The translations under genes and the position numbers were made by a program. This document shows, piece by piece, positions 50,845 to 58,489 of a stretch of DNA of 64,000 bases. Where the stretch lies: NCBI GenBank assembly GCA_036960405.1, contig JBALWS010000006.1:1-64000 (forward strand), written 5' to 3'. The notes under the pieces were generated by a model. It was not told where the DNA came from. It ran no database searches and worked only from the letters and a program-made list of their open reading frames with translations. This DNA is from Motiliproteus sp036960405. Its GTDB lineage: Bacteria > Pseudomonadota > Gammaproteobacteria > Pseudomonadales > Balneatricaceae. How positions within the stretch are numbered: the first letter of the stretch is position 1; each line of letters opens with the position of its first letter.

Positions 50845-52477
50845 CTTTGGCACGATAAAGCGCGGCGTCGGCTAACTCGATAAACTTCTCCGCTTCCTCC
50901 ACATCGATAGCGGGGAAGCTGGCAACGCCGATACTGATGGTCACATTGAGGCCGTCAATCAGCGTTTCCTCGACGCTTTTGCGTAACCGCTCGGCGGTAA
51001 TCAAGGCACCATTTGGTGGAGTGTTGGTCAAGATAATCAAAAACTCTTCGCCACCATAGCGGCAGGGGATATCGACCTCTCGCACGGCATCGCGCATCAC
51101 ATCGGCCAGCGTCTGCAACACCCGGTCGCCCTGATCGTGACCGTGCTCATCGTTGAAGCGTTTGAAGTGATCGACGTCGAACATCAAGATCGACAGATCC
51201 ATTTTATAGCGCCTGGCGCGCTTCAATTCGATATCTAGCGAGTCATCCAGATGGCGACGGTTGTAGAGTTTGGTCAAGCCGTCGGTGGTCGACAGCTCGC
51301 GCAGCTTGGTTTCAAGTTTTTTCTCTTCGGTAATATCGCGTAGCAAAATGGTCGAGCCGATCACCTCGCCACCCGGAGCCAGAATACTCGAGGCCAGCAT
51401 CTCCAGCATATGTGACTTATATTCGACCAACTTGGGTTCTAACTTGCTAGGATCTTGGCATAAGTTCTGCGATACCAGCTCGGGGTCATCGAGAATATTA
51501 AGAAAACCTCCGGCTCGAATCTGCTCCACACTCTTCCCGACCAGGCGTTCGGCAGCGGGGTTAACCAACACGATGTGGCCTGCACTATCGGTGACGACGA
51601 TCCCTTCCAAAGAGCTCAAGATGATGGTATTGAGCTTATCCTGCTCATTCTTGAGGCCGCGGTATGAATGCAGCACCTCGCGCGACATCTGGTTAAAACT
51701 GGTCGCCATTCGGCTCAATTCATCCTGGCCCATCACCGGAATAATCTGATCCATATCGCCCTTGCTGACCTCGAGCATGGCATCGGTCAGCGCATTAATC
51801 GGCCTAACTACCGAGCGGCGAATCAAGAAATAGGTAACAAAGAACACCAATACCAGCATCACCACCAGCACCACCAGCGATTGATAGCGGGTCCGGGCAA
51901 TATCGTCTTCGATCGGTTTCAGCGAGGTGGTCAACTTCAGCACCCCTCGAACCGGGCGATCTCCACCGTGGCATTTATGGCACTCTTGGTAGTTCAAGAC
52001 CGGCGCTAGAAACGTCAACAGCCGCTCGTTATTCTCATCGACCTCATAGTAGGAGGTCTGCTGCTGAGTCCGCAGCACTTCGCGCAGCTGACTGCTGTCG
52101 GAGGGGAGGATCTGATGCAGCCGGGTTTTTTCTTTATCGACAAAGTCGTCATCACCGATGCGTTTATTCACCGAGGTGATGGTGCTGTTATCTAGGAAGG
52201 CCTCTCGGCCGTTGGTGCGAAGGATCACAAAATCGATCACTTCGGGAACACGCTTTAAGCGCTGGGCATAACTCTGGGCGATATCGGCATAGCCGGCCAG
52301 CATCACCGTCTGCAACCCTTCGATGACGCTTTCGGTCAGCTTCTTCATGGTGCGCTCGTTTTGCGCCAAGATGCTCTGTTCCTGGTTATAGGTGTAAAAC
52401 GCTATCATGCTCAGCATCGCAATGCTGGCGACCACGCCAAACACCGAGATAATTTTACTGCCTATATTTCTGAACAT
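50813..52477 (-). CDS. Diguanylate cyclase with a periplasmic haem c motif, HAMP and PAS domains
   Basis: The 554-residue product has a membrane segment (about 10-29) and a periplasmic sensor with C-H-K-C-H at 166-170, in a DUF3365/Tll0287-like context. A second segment (about 192-213), HAMP, PAS (about 280-400) and a GGDEF domain with GGEEF at 475-479 follow. An RxxD inhibitory site (REVD) precedes GGEEF by five residues. It should make c-di-GMP under feedback control, gated by a haem-bound redox or ligand signal. It is first of a three-gene operon with a dihaem peroxidase and a GGDEF-EAL protein. Confidence 0.9.
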   Translation of the reverse strand: MFRNIGSKIISVFGVVASIAMLSMIAFYTYNQEQSILAQNERTMKKLTESVIEGLQTVMLAGYADIAQSYAQRLKRVPEVIDFVILRTNGREAFLDNSTITSVNKRIGDDDFVDKEKTRLHQILPSDSSQLREVLRTQQQTSYYEVDENNERLLTFLAPVLNYQECHKCHGGDRPVRGVLKLTTSLKPIEDDIARTRYQSLVVLVVMLVLVFFVTYFLIRRSVVRPINALTDAMLEVSKGDMDQIIPVMGQDELSRMATSFNQMSREVLHSYRGLKNEQDKLNTIILSSLEGIVVTDSAGHIVLVNPAAERLVGKSVEQIRAGGFLNILDDPELVSQNLCQDPSKLEPKLVEYKSHMLEMLASSILAPGGEVIGSTILLRDITEEKKLETKLRELSTTDGLTKLYNRRHLDDSLDIELKRARRYKMDLSILMFDVDHFKRFNDEHGHDQGDRVLQTLADVMRDAVREVDIPCRYGGEEFLIILTNTPPNGALITAERLRKSVEETLIDGLNVTISIGVASFPAIDVEEAEKFIELADAALYRAKDEGRNCVCVA

Positions 52478-52645
52478 ATGATGGGTTCGACTGCAACGGA
52501 CAATGAAGGTAGTTCGCCATGCTAATCAACCGATCGCTACCGACGCAAGTCTTTAAACGATTTTGATACACTCGTTTGACTTAAAGCAACTTGCAGAGGC
52601 GATTTGTGCTTCTAAATGCCACCTCAACCAAGGGAAACCGCCCCG

Positions 52646-53308
52646 ATGGAATATCAACACCGCATTAATGACACTCCTTTTCCATTTCCTGCCGGTAAGG
52701 TAGTGTGCGTCGGACGCAACTACGCCGAACACGCCAAAGAGCTTAACAATCCGATCCCCAGCCAGCCGCTGCTATTTATCAAGCCCAGCACCGCACTGGT
52801 CGATCTTTGCCAACCACTGCAGCTCGACTCATCACGCGGGCCGGTTCACTTCGAAACCGAGCTGGCGATCCTGATCGGTCAGCCACTGACCCGCGCCAAG
52901 CCAGAGCAGATTGTTGCGGCGATAGCCGGGGTAGGGCTGGGGTTAGACCTGACCCTGCGCGAGCTGCAAAGCCAATTAAAAGATAAGGGACACCCGTGGG
53001 AGATAGCCAAAGCCTTCGACGGTAGTTGTCCGCTAAGCCCGTTCGTCGGTTTGGATAAGGTTAAGGATATCGAAGACTGTCGATTACAGTTAGAGGTCGA
53101 CGGCGAGCTACGCCAGAACGGTTCCAGCGCCGAGATGTTAATGCCGATAGTGCCGCTAATCGCTTACTGCAGCCAGCATTTCACCTTACTGCCCGGTGAC
53201 GTGGTACTGACCGGTACGCCAGCCGGGGTCGGGGTATTACATCCCGGCATGACGTTACGGCTGCGGTTGGATCAGCTACTCGAGCTAGACACCTCGGTAG
53301 CGCTTTGA
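52646..53308 (+). CDS. Fumarylacetoacetate hydrolase family protein (YcgM-like)
   Basis: The 220-residue product shows the FAH catalytic core: KVVCVGRNYAEHAKEL, LFIKPSTALV, HFETELAILIG (metal-binding Glu residues), LTLRELQ, KAFDGSCPLSPF and TGTPAGVG. Relatives act as acylpyruvate hydrolases or oxaloacetate decarboxylases. The start at 52646 (MEYQHRIND) matches the family. The 3' end overlaps the convergent ubiJ-like gene by 37 bases. Confidence 0.87.
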   Translation: MEYQHRINDTPFPFPAGKVVCVGRNYAEHAKELNNPIPSQPLLFIKPSTALVDLCQPLQLDSSRGPVHFETELAILIGQPLTRAKPEQIVAAIAGVGLGLDLTLRELQSQLKDKGHPWEIAKAFDGSCPLSPFVGLDKVKDIEDCRLQLEVDGELRQNGSSAEMLMPIVPLIAYCSQHFTLLPGDVVLTGTPAGVGVLHPGMTLRLRLDQLLELDTSVAL

Positions 53309-53916
53309 ACGTCGCTCTCTACGCGTTCGATCCGCGCCTTCAAACGGTCGCTATCCAAACGTAGCTGATCAATCTGATCGTAGTAACCATCCAGCTCGGC
53401 ACCGCAGGGTTGCACCTGGATCTCCTCGTGGAGCCAGTTATCGAGATCGTCGAGCAGATTATTCGAGGCCTCGCTGGCAGCAGCGCGGCCTTTGTTGAAT
53501 AGGTTAATCAGCAACTGCGCCGCCGGGTCACCGATGCAATCGCCCAACAGTCCGCCCCAATCCAGGTCCAATTGCTGAGCGATCTCGCGTAGCTGGGTGG
53601 CCAACTGGGTGTTGCCCTTGAGTTGGACGCGATTTTCAAATGCCTGCTGCGGATCGAGCAGCAACGCCAGTAGATCCGACGGCGCACCCTCAACTTCACA
53701 GTCAGGCTGCTCCAGTGTCCCTTCCGAGACCAGGCTCACCCCCTCACCACCGAGGATCACACCCACTACCAGCTTTGGAAAGGTCAACCGCAGCAACAGG
53801 CTACGGCCCGCTAACTGCGACAACTTGCGCTGTGCCAGCGGGTCCCGCTCGATCGCCTTATTGATCGCCAGTTCAACCAAGATGCCGGGTTCAGACTCTA
53901 ACCAAGTGCTTGTCAC
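53272..53916 (-). CDS. ubiJ: UbiJ-like SCP2-domain protein
   Basis: The product has about 214 residues. An SCP2-like lipid-binding domain (about 10-105, with RSLLLRLTFPKLVVGV and CEVEGAPSDLLALLLDP) and a C-terminal helical region with LDGYYDQIDQLRLDSDRLKARIERVE match UbiJ, an accessory factor of ubiquinone synthesis. GGAGG is too close to ATG 53922 but is eight bases before GTG 53916, so GTG is preferred. In most gammaproteobacteria ubiJ lies between ubiE and ubiB; here neither is adjacent. It is last in a run hslV-hslU-DUF971-ubiJ. Confidence 0.78.
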   Translation of the reverse strand: MTSTWLESEPGILVELAINKAIERDPLAQRKLSQLAGRSLLLRLTFPKLVVGVILGGEGVSLVSEGTLEQPDCEVEGAPSDLLALLLDPQQAFENRVQLKGNTQLATQLREIAQQLDLDWGGLLGDCIGDPAAQLLINLFNKGRAAASEASNNLLDDLDNWLHEEIQVQPCGAELDGYYDQIDQLRLDSDRLKARIERVESDVQSATEVSSSSS

Positions 53917-53955
53917 GTGCATCTCCTCCAATTACGGTTAAACGGCCACAACCAA

Positions 53956-54369
53956 TCAGTGCTTGCCACAACCACCGCTTTTACAACCCGATGAGGTGGC
54001 CGGAGCCTGATCGCCCGGCTGCGGTTCACGGCTGGCACCTGCCTGTTGCAGTTGCTCCAGGTAGTCTTGCCAAATGCTAGTCTGATTCTGGCACAGCTGA
54101 TACAGATAGTCCCAGCTATACAGGCCCGAGTCGTGGCCATCGTCGAAGATCAGTTTCAGTGCATAGTTGCCGCTGGGCTCGAGACCGATCAAACCGACGT
54201 CACGCTTGCCCACCTGCAACACTGGATTACCGTGGCCACGCACCTCGGCCGACGGCGAATTGACCCGCAGAAATTCGGCATCAAGCCGATAGTTACCGTC
54301 GGCATATTCCAACTCTAACTGCTTGGATTTGAGGTGCAGTGCAATTTTGCTCGGACGCTGTTCGCTCAC
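53956..54369 (-). CDS. DUF971 (gamma-butyrobetaine-hydroxylase-like N-terminal) protein
   Basis: The 137-residue product has a DUF971 domain (about 8-95): LHLKSKQLELEYADGNYRLDAEFLRV, GLIGLEPSGNYALKLIFDDGH, GLYSWDYLYQL. The C-terminal tail has a Cys-rich end (SGCKSGGCGKH), a possible metal-binding or iron-sulphur-related feature. It follows hslU, as I recall for Pseudomonas. Function unknown; some relatives are tied to iron-sulphur protein maturation. Confidence 0.87.
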   Translation of the reverse strand: MSEQRPSKIALHLKSKQLELEYADGNYRLDAEFLRVNSPSAEVRGHGNPVLQVGKRDVGLIGLEPSGNYALKLIFDDGHDSGLYSWDYLYQLCQNQTSIWQDYLEQLQQAGASREPQPGDQAPATSSGCKSGGCGKH

Positions 54370-54453
54370 GGTTATCTCCTGTTTTTAGGCCCTAAGTAAG
54401 GCCTCTGGATGGCTAACCCTAGCGTGCCAGGGTTAGCTAGCGATACTTTGGCT

Positions 54454-55779
54454 TTAAAGGATGTACTGGCTCAGATCTTCATCTTTTGCCAGCTCACCCA
54501 ACGCCTCTTCGACGTAGGCCGCATCGACCACCAGCTTTTGGTCCTGACTTTCACCGGCGGTAAAAGAGACCTCCTCCAGTAACCGCTCCATCATCGTGTG
54601 CAGGCGGCGAGCACCGATATTCTCGGTCCGCTCATTGACGTCGAACGCCATCTGCGCGATCCGTTCGATGCCGTCTTCACGAAACTCCAACTTGACCCCT
54701 TCGGTACCCAGCAGGGCTTGGTACTGCTCGGTCAACGAGGCGTCGGGTTCGGTCAAGATACGTTTGAAATCCTCCGGTGTCAGCGCCGACAGCTCGACCC
54801 TGATCGGCAAGCGGCCTTGCAGTTCAGGAATCAGATCCGAGGGCTTGGATAGGTGGAATGCACCCGAGGCGATAAACAATACGTGGTCGGTCTTGACCAT
54901 GCCGTACTTGGTGTTGACCGTAGAACCCTCGATCAACGGTAGCAGGTCGCGCTGGACCCCCTCGCGCGACACATCGCCACCACCGCCCGACTCGGCCCGC
55001 TTGGCGACCTTATCGATCTCATCAAGGAACACGATACCGTTCTGCTCGACCATATCCACCGCTCGCTGCTGGATATCATCCTCTTTGACCAGCGCCGCCG
55101 CCTCCTCGTCGCGCAGGATTTTAAGGGCATCTTTAACCTTCATCCGTCGGCTCTTGCGCTTGTCGCCGCCCAGATTGGAGAACATACCCTGAAGCTGATT
55201 GGTCATCTCCTCCATCCCCGGAGGCGCCATGATTTCGACCCCAACCGGCTTGGAGCTGACTTCGATATCGATCTCTTTATCGTCCAGGTCGCCTTCGCGC
55301 AGTTTCTTGCGGAATAACTGGCGAGTACCGCCCGACTCACGCTCGGATGACTCTTCGCCACGGGCGGGCGGCAGCAGTGCGTCCAGAATACGCTCTTCGG
55401 CCGCATCGTCGGCACGATGACCGACCTTAGCCATCTCGCTTTCGCGTAACATCTTGACCGCCATATCGACCAGATCGCGGACGATCGACTCAACATCGCG
55501 CCCTACATAGCCTACTTCGGTAAACTTAGTCGCTTCTATCTTGATAAAGGGCGCGTTGGCCAGCTTCGCCAGGCGACGAGCGATCTCGGTTTTACCGACC
55601 CCGGTCGGGCCGATCATCAGGATATTTTTGGGCGAAATCTCAACCCGCAACGCCTCGGGTAGCTGCATCCGCCGCCAGCGATTACGCAGCGCGATCGCCA
55701 CCGCACGCTTGGCATCGGCCTGACCGACAATATGATGATCGAGTTCGTGAACAATTTCGCGAGGTGTCATTTGGGACAT
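54454..55779 (-). CDS. hslU: ATP-dependent protease ATPase subunit HslU
   Basis: The 441-residue AAA+ unfoldase has Walker A GPTGVGKTEIARR, Walker B in IVFLDEIDK, the intermediate I domain (about 110-240) and the C-terminal end DLSQYIL, which docks into HslV. MTPREIVHELDHHIVGQ is the usual N-terminus. It is 33 bases downstream of hslV and forms the heat-shock HslUV protease with it. Confidence 0.97.
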   Translation of the reverse strand: MSQMTPREIVHELDHHIVGQADAKRAVAIALRNRWRRMQLPEALRVEISPKNILMIGPTGVGKTEIARRLAKLANAPFIKIEATKFTEVGYVGRDVESIVRDLVDMAVKMLRESEMAKVGHRADDAAEERILDALLPPARGEESSERESGGTRQLFRKKLREGDLDDKEIDIEVSSKPVGVEIMAPPGMEEMTNQLQGMFSNLGGDKRKSRRMKVKDALKILRDEEAAALVKEDDIQQRAVDMVEQNGIVFLDEIDKVAKRAESGGGGDVSREGVQRDLLPLIEGSTVNTKYGMVKTDHVLFIASGAFHLSKPSDLIPELQGRLPIRVELSALTPEDFKRILTEPDASLTEQYQALLGTEGVKLEFREDGIERIAQMAFDVNERTENIGARRLHTMMERLLEEVSFTAGESQDQKLVVDAAYVEEALGELAKDEDLSQYIL

Positions 55780-55812
55780 GGGGTTATCTCGTATTCAGTG
55801 AGCGGAGGCACA

Positions 55813-56364
55813 TTAACTCGATGCGGTAGTATCGGCAGCAAGGCCTTCGATTGTTTCGATGTTGAGCTGATGATTGGTAAAGACACAGATATCAGCCGCA
55901 ATATTCAGACTCTTTTCGACAATCTCGTGGGCTGTCAGTTCGGTATTCTCCAGCAGCGCACGCGCCGACGCATGGGCAAAGTTACCACCCGAACCGATCG
56001 CCACCAGGCCATGCTCGGGTTCAACCACGTCGCCATTACCGGAGATGATCAACGAGGCCTGATCGTTGGCCACCACCAGCATCGCCTCTAACCGCCGCAG
56101 TGCACGGTCGCTACGCCACTCTTTGGCCATCTCCACCGCAGCCTTAACCAGATTGCCCTGGTACTTTTCCAGCTGCGCTTCAAAGCGTTCAAACAGGGTA
56201 AAGGCATCGGCGGTACCGCCAGCAAACCCGGCGATTACCTGATTTTTAAACAACCGCCTAACTTTGCGGGCGTTACCCTTCATAACGGTGTTGCCGAGCG
56301 AAACCTGACCGTCTCCGCCCAGCGCCACTTGATCGCCACGACGGACGGATACAATGGTAGTCAT
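55813..56364 (-). CDS. hslV: ATP-dependent protease peptidase subunit HslV
   Basis: The 183-residue product has the N-terminal MTTIVSVRR, where Thr2 becomes the catalytic nucleophile after Met removal, then GGDGQVSLGNTVMKGNARKV and GFAGGTADAFTLFERFE. The length equals the family norm. It is first of hslVU and lies 146 bases downstream of the SPOR-domain gene. Confidence 0.97.
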   Translation of the reverse strand: MTTIVSVRRGDQVALGGDGQVSLGNTVMKGNARKVRRLFKNQVIAGFAGGTADAFTLFERFEAQLEKYQGNLVKAAVEMAKEWRSDRALRRLEAMLVVANDQASLIISGNGDVVEPEHGLVAIGSGGNFAHASARALLENTELTAHEIVEKSLNIAADICVFTNHQLNIETIEGLAADTTASS

Positions 56365-56510
56365 AACTATGGCCTTGATACCGGCGCAATAATCATCACT
56401 GCGCCTAAGGTGAATCGATTGAAAGCAAATATGGTTACGAAATGCGAGATTTCAAGCCAACAGGTGTTAGCAAGGCGCTCAAACTTTAGCCGTAACAGAG
56501 ACTGGGGAAC

Positions 56511-57110
56511 CTAGAGTTTGACTTCCATCGGCTGCAGATTCATCCGCACCAACTGGTCTTGCGCCTTGTTGAGCTTAGAGCGCGAGGCGAACGGGCCCAC
56601 TCGAACCCGATACCAAACCGAACCATTAGCCGACACCACCTTGCTGGTGGTGGCGTTGGGCATTCCGGTCAGCAGCAGCTTGGCGCGCAAGCTATCGGCG
56701 TCGCGGGCGCGCCGGAACGAGCCCGCCTGCAGCAGGTATCTGCTGTAATCGGCGGCAGACTTGGGGGTCGATTTATAAGCCTCGACTTCAGCCGGTATCA
56801 CTTCGCTTTCGGGAAGCAGTTTGTAGAACTTATAACCATCGTCGGCTTTCGCCGTCGCCTTGGGTTGAGGCTTTGGCTTTGGCTTGGCAACCGGTTTAGA
56901 CGCAGCTTGCTGGACGCTCTGCTGGGTCGCCTGCGGGTCAGGACTAACACCCATCAACTGGTAAAGGCCATAACCCAAGCCGGCGACCAGCACTAACACT
57001 GCCAACGCGGGCCATATCGGCCGTTTTGGCGGTGGTGGCGGCGCGGGGGAGTTTTTGCGTGCTGCCGGGCGCTTGGCAGAGTTCGAGCGCTTTGCGTAAT
57101 CGTGGGCCAT
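56511..57110 (-). CDS. SPOR-domain cell-division protein (FtsN-like)
   Basis: The 199-residue product has a short basic cytoplasmic tail, a proline run and one membrane segment (about 32-52). A periplasmic Lys/Pro-rich linker (PVAKPKPKPQPKA) follows, then the FYKLLPESEV motif often found in this group, and a C-terminal SPOR domain (about 120-199, YLLQAGSFRRARDADSLRAKL). SPOR domains bind denuded glycan at the septum. I recall such a gene next to argS and hslV in Pseudomonas; argS is absent here. Confidence 0.87.
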   Translation of the reverse strand: MAHDYAKRSNSAKRPAARKNSPAPPPPPKRPIWPALAVLVLVAGLGYGLYQLMGVSPDPQATQQSVQQAASKPVAKPKPKPQPKATAKADDGYKFYKLLPESEVIPAEVEAYKSTPKSAADYSRYLLQAGSFRRARDADSLRAKLLLTGMPNATTSKVVSANGSVWYRVRVGPFASRSKLNKAQDQLVRMNLQPMEVKL

Positions 57111-57821
57111 AAGTCAGCAGCAGTGGGTTAGTTGTAATGCAGGGGTGGTTATTATCGCCTGAACGGCGGGGGAGTTCCAAGGCTATTGTTCTCGGTCTTG
57201 TTTAATTATTGCGTGCATTGCTGGTTTCTTATTGCGCCCTCCCGGGCACCGTCATTTTTGTCAGACGCAACAAAAACGAAGCAAAAAATGCTAATTCACA
57301 GTGCTTCATAACCCCGCTACTTGCCGACTTCGTCGGTGCCCTGCGCGTTGTACTCGGAAATGGCCGCTGGGGAAACTCGGCGACTACGTCACCTCAAACA
57401 TCCCCAGCTCAATTCCATTACCAAGCAGCAATGCTCGGCTGCGTAGAGGGGTATGTGCCAACTGATAAGCCAAATTTCCTACACACCAACACCAACACCA
57501 ACATATCAGGATGGCACCGATCCCCCATCTAAACCGATAAAATCCAGTCTGATAAATGCCCGTTAGGGGCGAGCTATGGATGGCGAGACGGGCAGCTGAG
57601 GCAGGATGCCGAATCTGTCAGCTTCAGGCTGGGTTTTATGGCGCCCAACGGGCGATACAGGTCTGACAAAAGGTATTGTTTGCGGCACCACCCAGCTACT
57701 GATAGATTCAGGAGAACTCTCAAATCAAGATCCATCTAAACAGTACGAAATTCTCGCCAAGCAAGTGTGTCTTCATACGGTAAATACGACCAGCATCCAA
57801 CACTCGAATTGTCAGCAATTT
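57111..57821. other. Gene-free stretch between the SPOR gene and the HEPN-like gene
   Basis: This 711-base stretch has mixed composition. A 107-codon frame at 57209-57532 (plus) and a short minus-strand frame within it show no recognised domain or ribosome site. Short ACCAACACC repeats lie near 57484-57503. An inverted repeat lies at 57558-57653. In the Pseudomonas order I recall, argS occupies this place; no argS remnant was recognised. Confidence 0.45.
57558..57653. repeat. Inverted repeat upstream of the HEPN-like gene
   Basis: GCCCGTTAGGGGC (57558-57570) and GCGCCCAACGGGC (57641-57653) are inverted copies matching at 11 of 13 positions, 70 bases apart. The arms resemble integron core sites but face the wrong way for an attC. 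It may mark the edge of inserted DNA. Confidence 0.35.
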
Positions 57822-58475
57822 ATGCGTGAAACAATTGATAACCTAAGAAGAGAACTTGAAACCACTATTCGAGTACTCCATGCCTTAAAAAGGTTCAGGC
57901 TATTTGCATCTAGACAAAGTGATGTAGATCGAATAAACCGCAATCCTGATTTTTGGATTATCTACGAAGTTTCTGTCCGCACGAATCTGTTTATCGGTTT
58001 AAGACGCCTATACGAAGGAAAGAATGGAACCTTCAATTTTCAACGTTTTATAGCCATCTGCATCAACAACATCTCTGACTTCTCAGCTGATCGGCTGAGA
58101 CAACGAAAGATGGTAGGAAGCTATAAAGCAAATGAGTGGATTGAGTCTTACTTGGAAAATATCTACGAGCCAACAGTTGATGACTTTAAATCCCTATCAA
58201 AGATAGTTAGAAATAATTCTAAGCGAATGAAAGGCATATATACCGATGCCGCCTCAAGAATATATGCGCATGCCATCCACATGGATCGTACTTCAATTGC
58301 AGAAATAACCGATCAACTTGATTTTGATGAAATGGAGATAGCCCTTGATTCCATGTGGCATTGCTACGAACAAATATGGCAAATGTATGAGAATGGCCGA
58401 AGCCCTATTTTTGATATTTCAGAGTACCCAAACAAACAAGAAGTCTACGATTGTCTAGATACACAACTCGGTTAG
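57822..58475 (+). CDS. HEPN (AbiU2-like) domain protein, putative
   Basis: The 217-residue all-helical protein starts MRETIDNLRRELE. The pattern FWIIYEVSVRTNLFIGLRRLY, then FNFQRFI, and near the C-terminal half a possible HEPN RNase motif R-X6-H (R146 to H153, RIYAHAIH) resemble AbiU2-type HEPN proteins of defence or toxin systems. The match is by eye and not certain. The gene is more AT-rich than its neighbours and sits where argS is expected, which suggests acquisition. An in-frame start at 57606 is possible but would add 72 residues unlike the family. No partner antitoxin gene is seen. Confidence 0.55.
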   Translation: MRETIDNLRRELETTIRVLHALKRFRLFASRQSDVDRINRNPDFWIIYEVSVRTNLFIGLRRLYEGKNGTFNFQRFIAICINNISDFSADRLRQRKMVGSYKANEWIESYLENIYEPTVDDFKSLSKIVRNNSKRMKGIYTDAASRIYAHAIHMDRTSIAEITDQLDFDEMEIALDSMWHCYEQIWQMYENGRSPIFDISEYPNKQEVYDCLDTQLG

Positions 58476-58489
58476 TCAAAAACTCCACC

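Noticed and set aside
57209..57532. Open frame of 107 codons between the SPOR gene and the HEPN-like gene
   Set aside because: It has no ribosome site, no recognised domain and an erratic composition; a minus-strand frame overlaps it. It is treated as non-coding.
57558..57653. Possible integron attC site
   Set aside because: An attC reads RYYYAAC...GTTRRRY. Here the order is GTTAGGG...CCCAAC, so the core sites face the wrong way, and no integrase or cassette array is visible.
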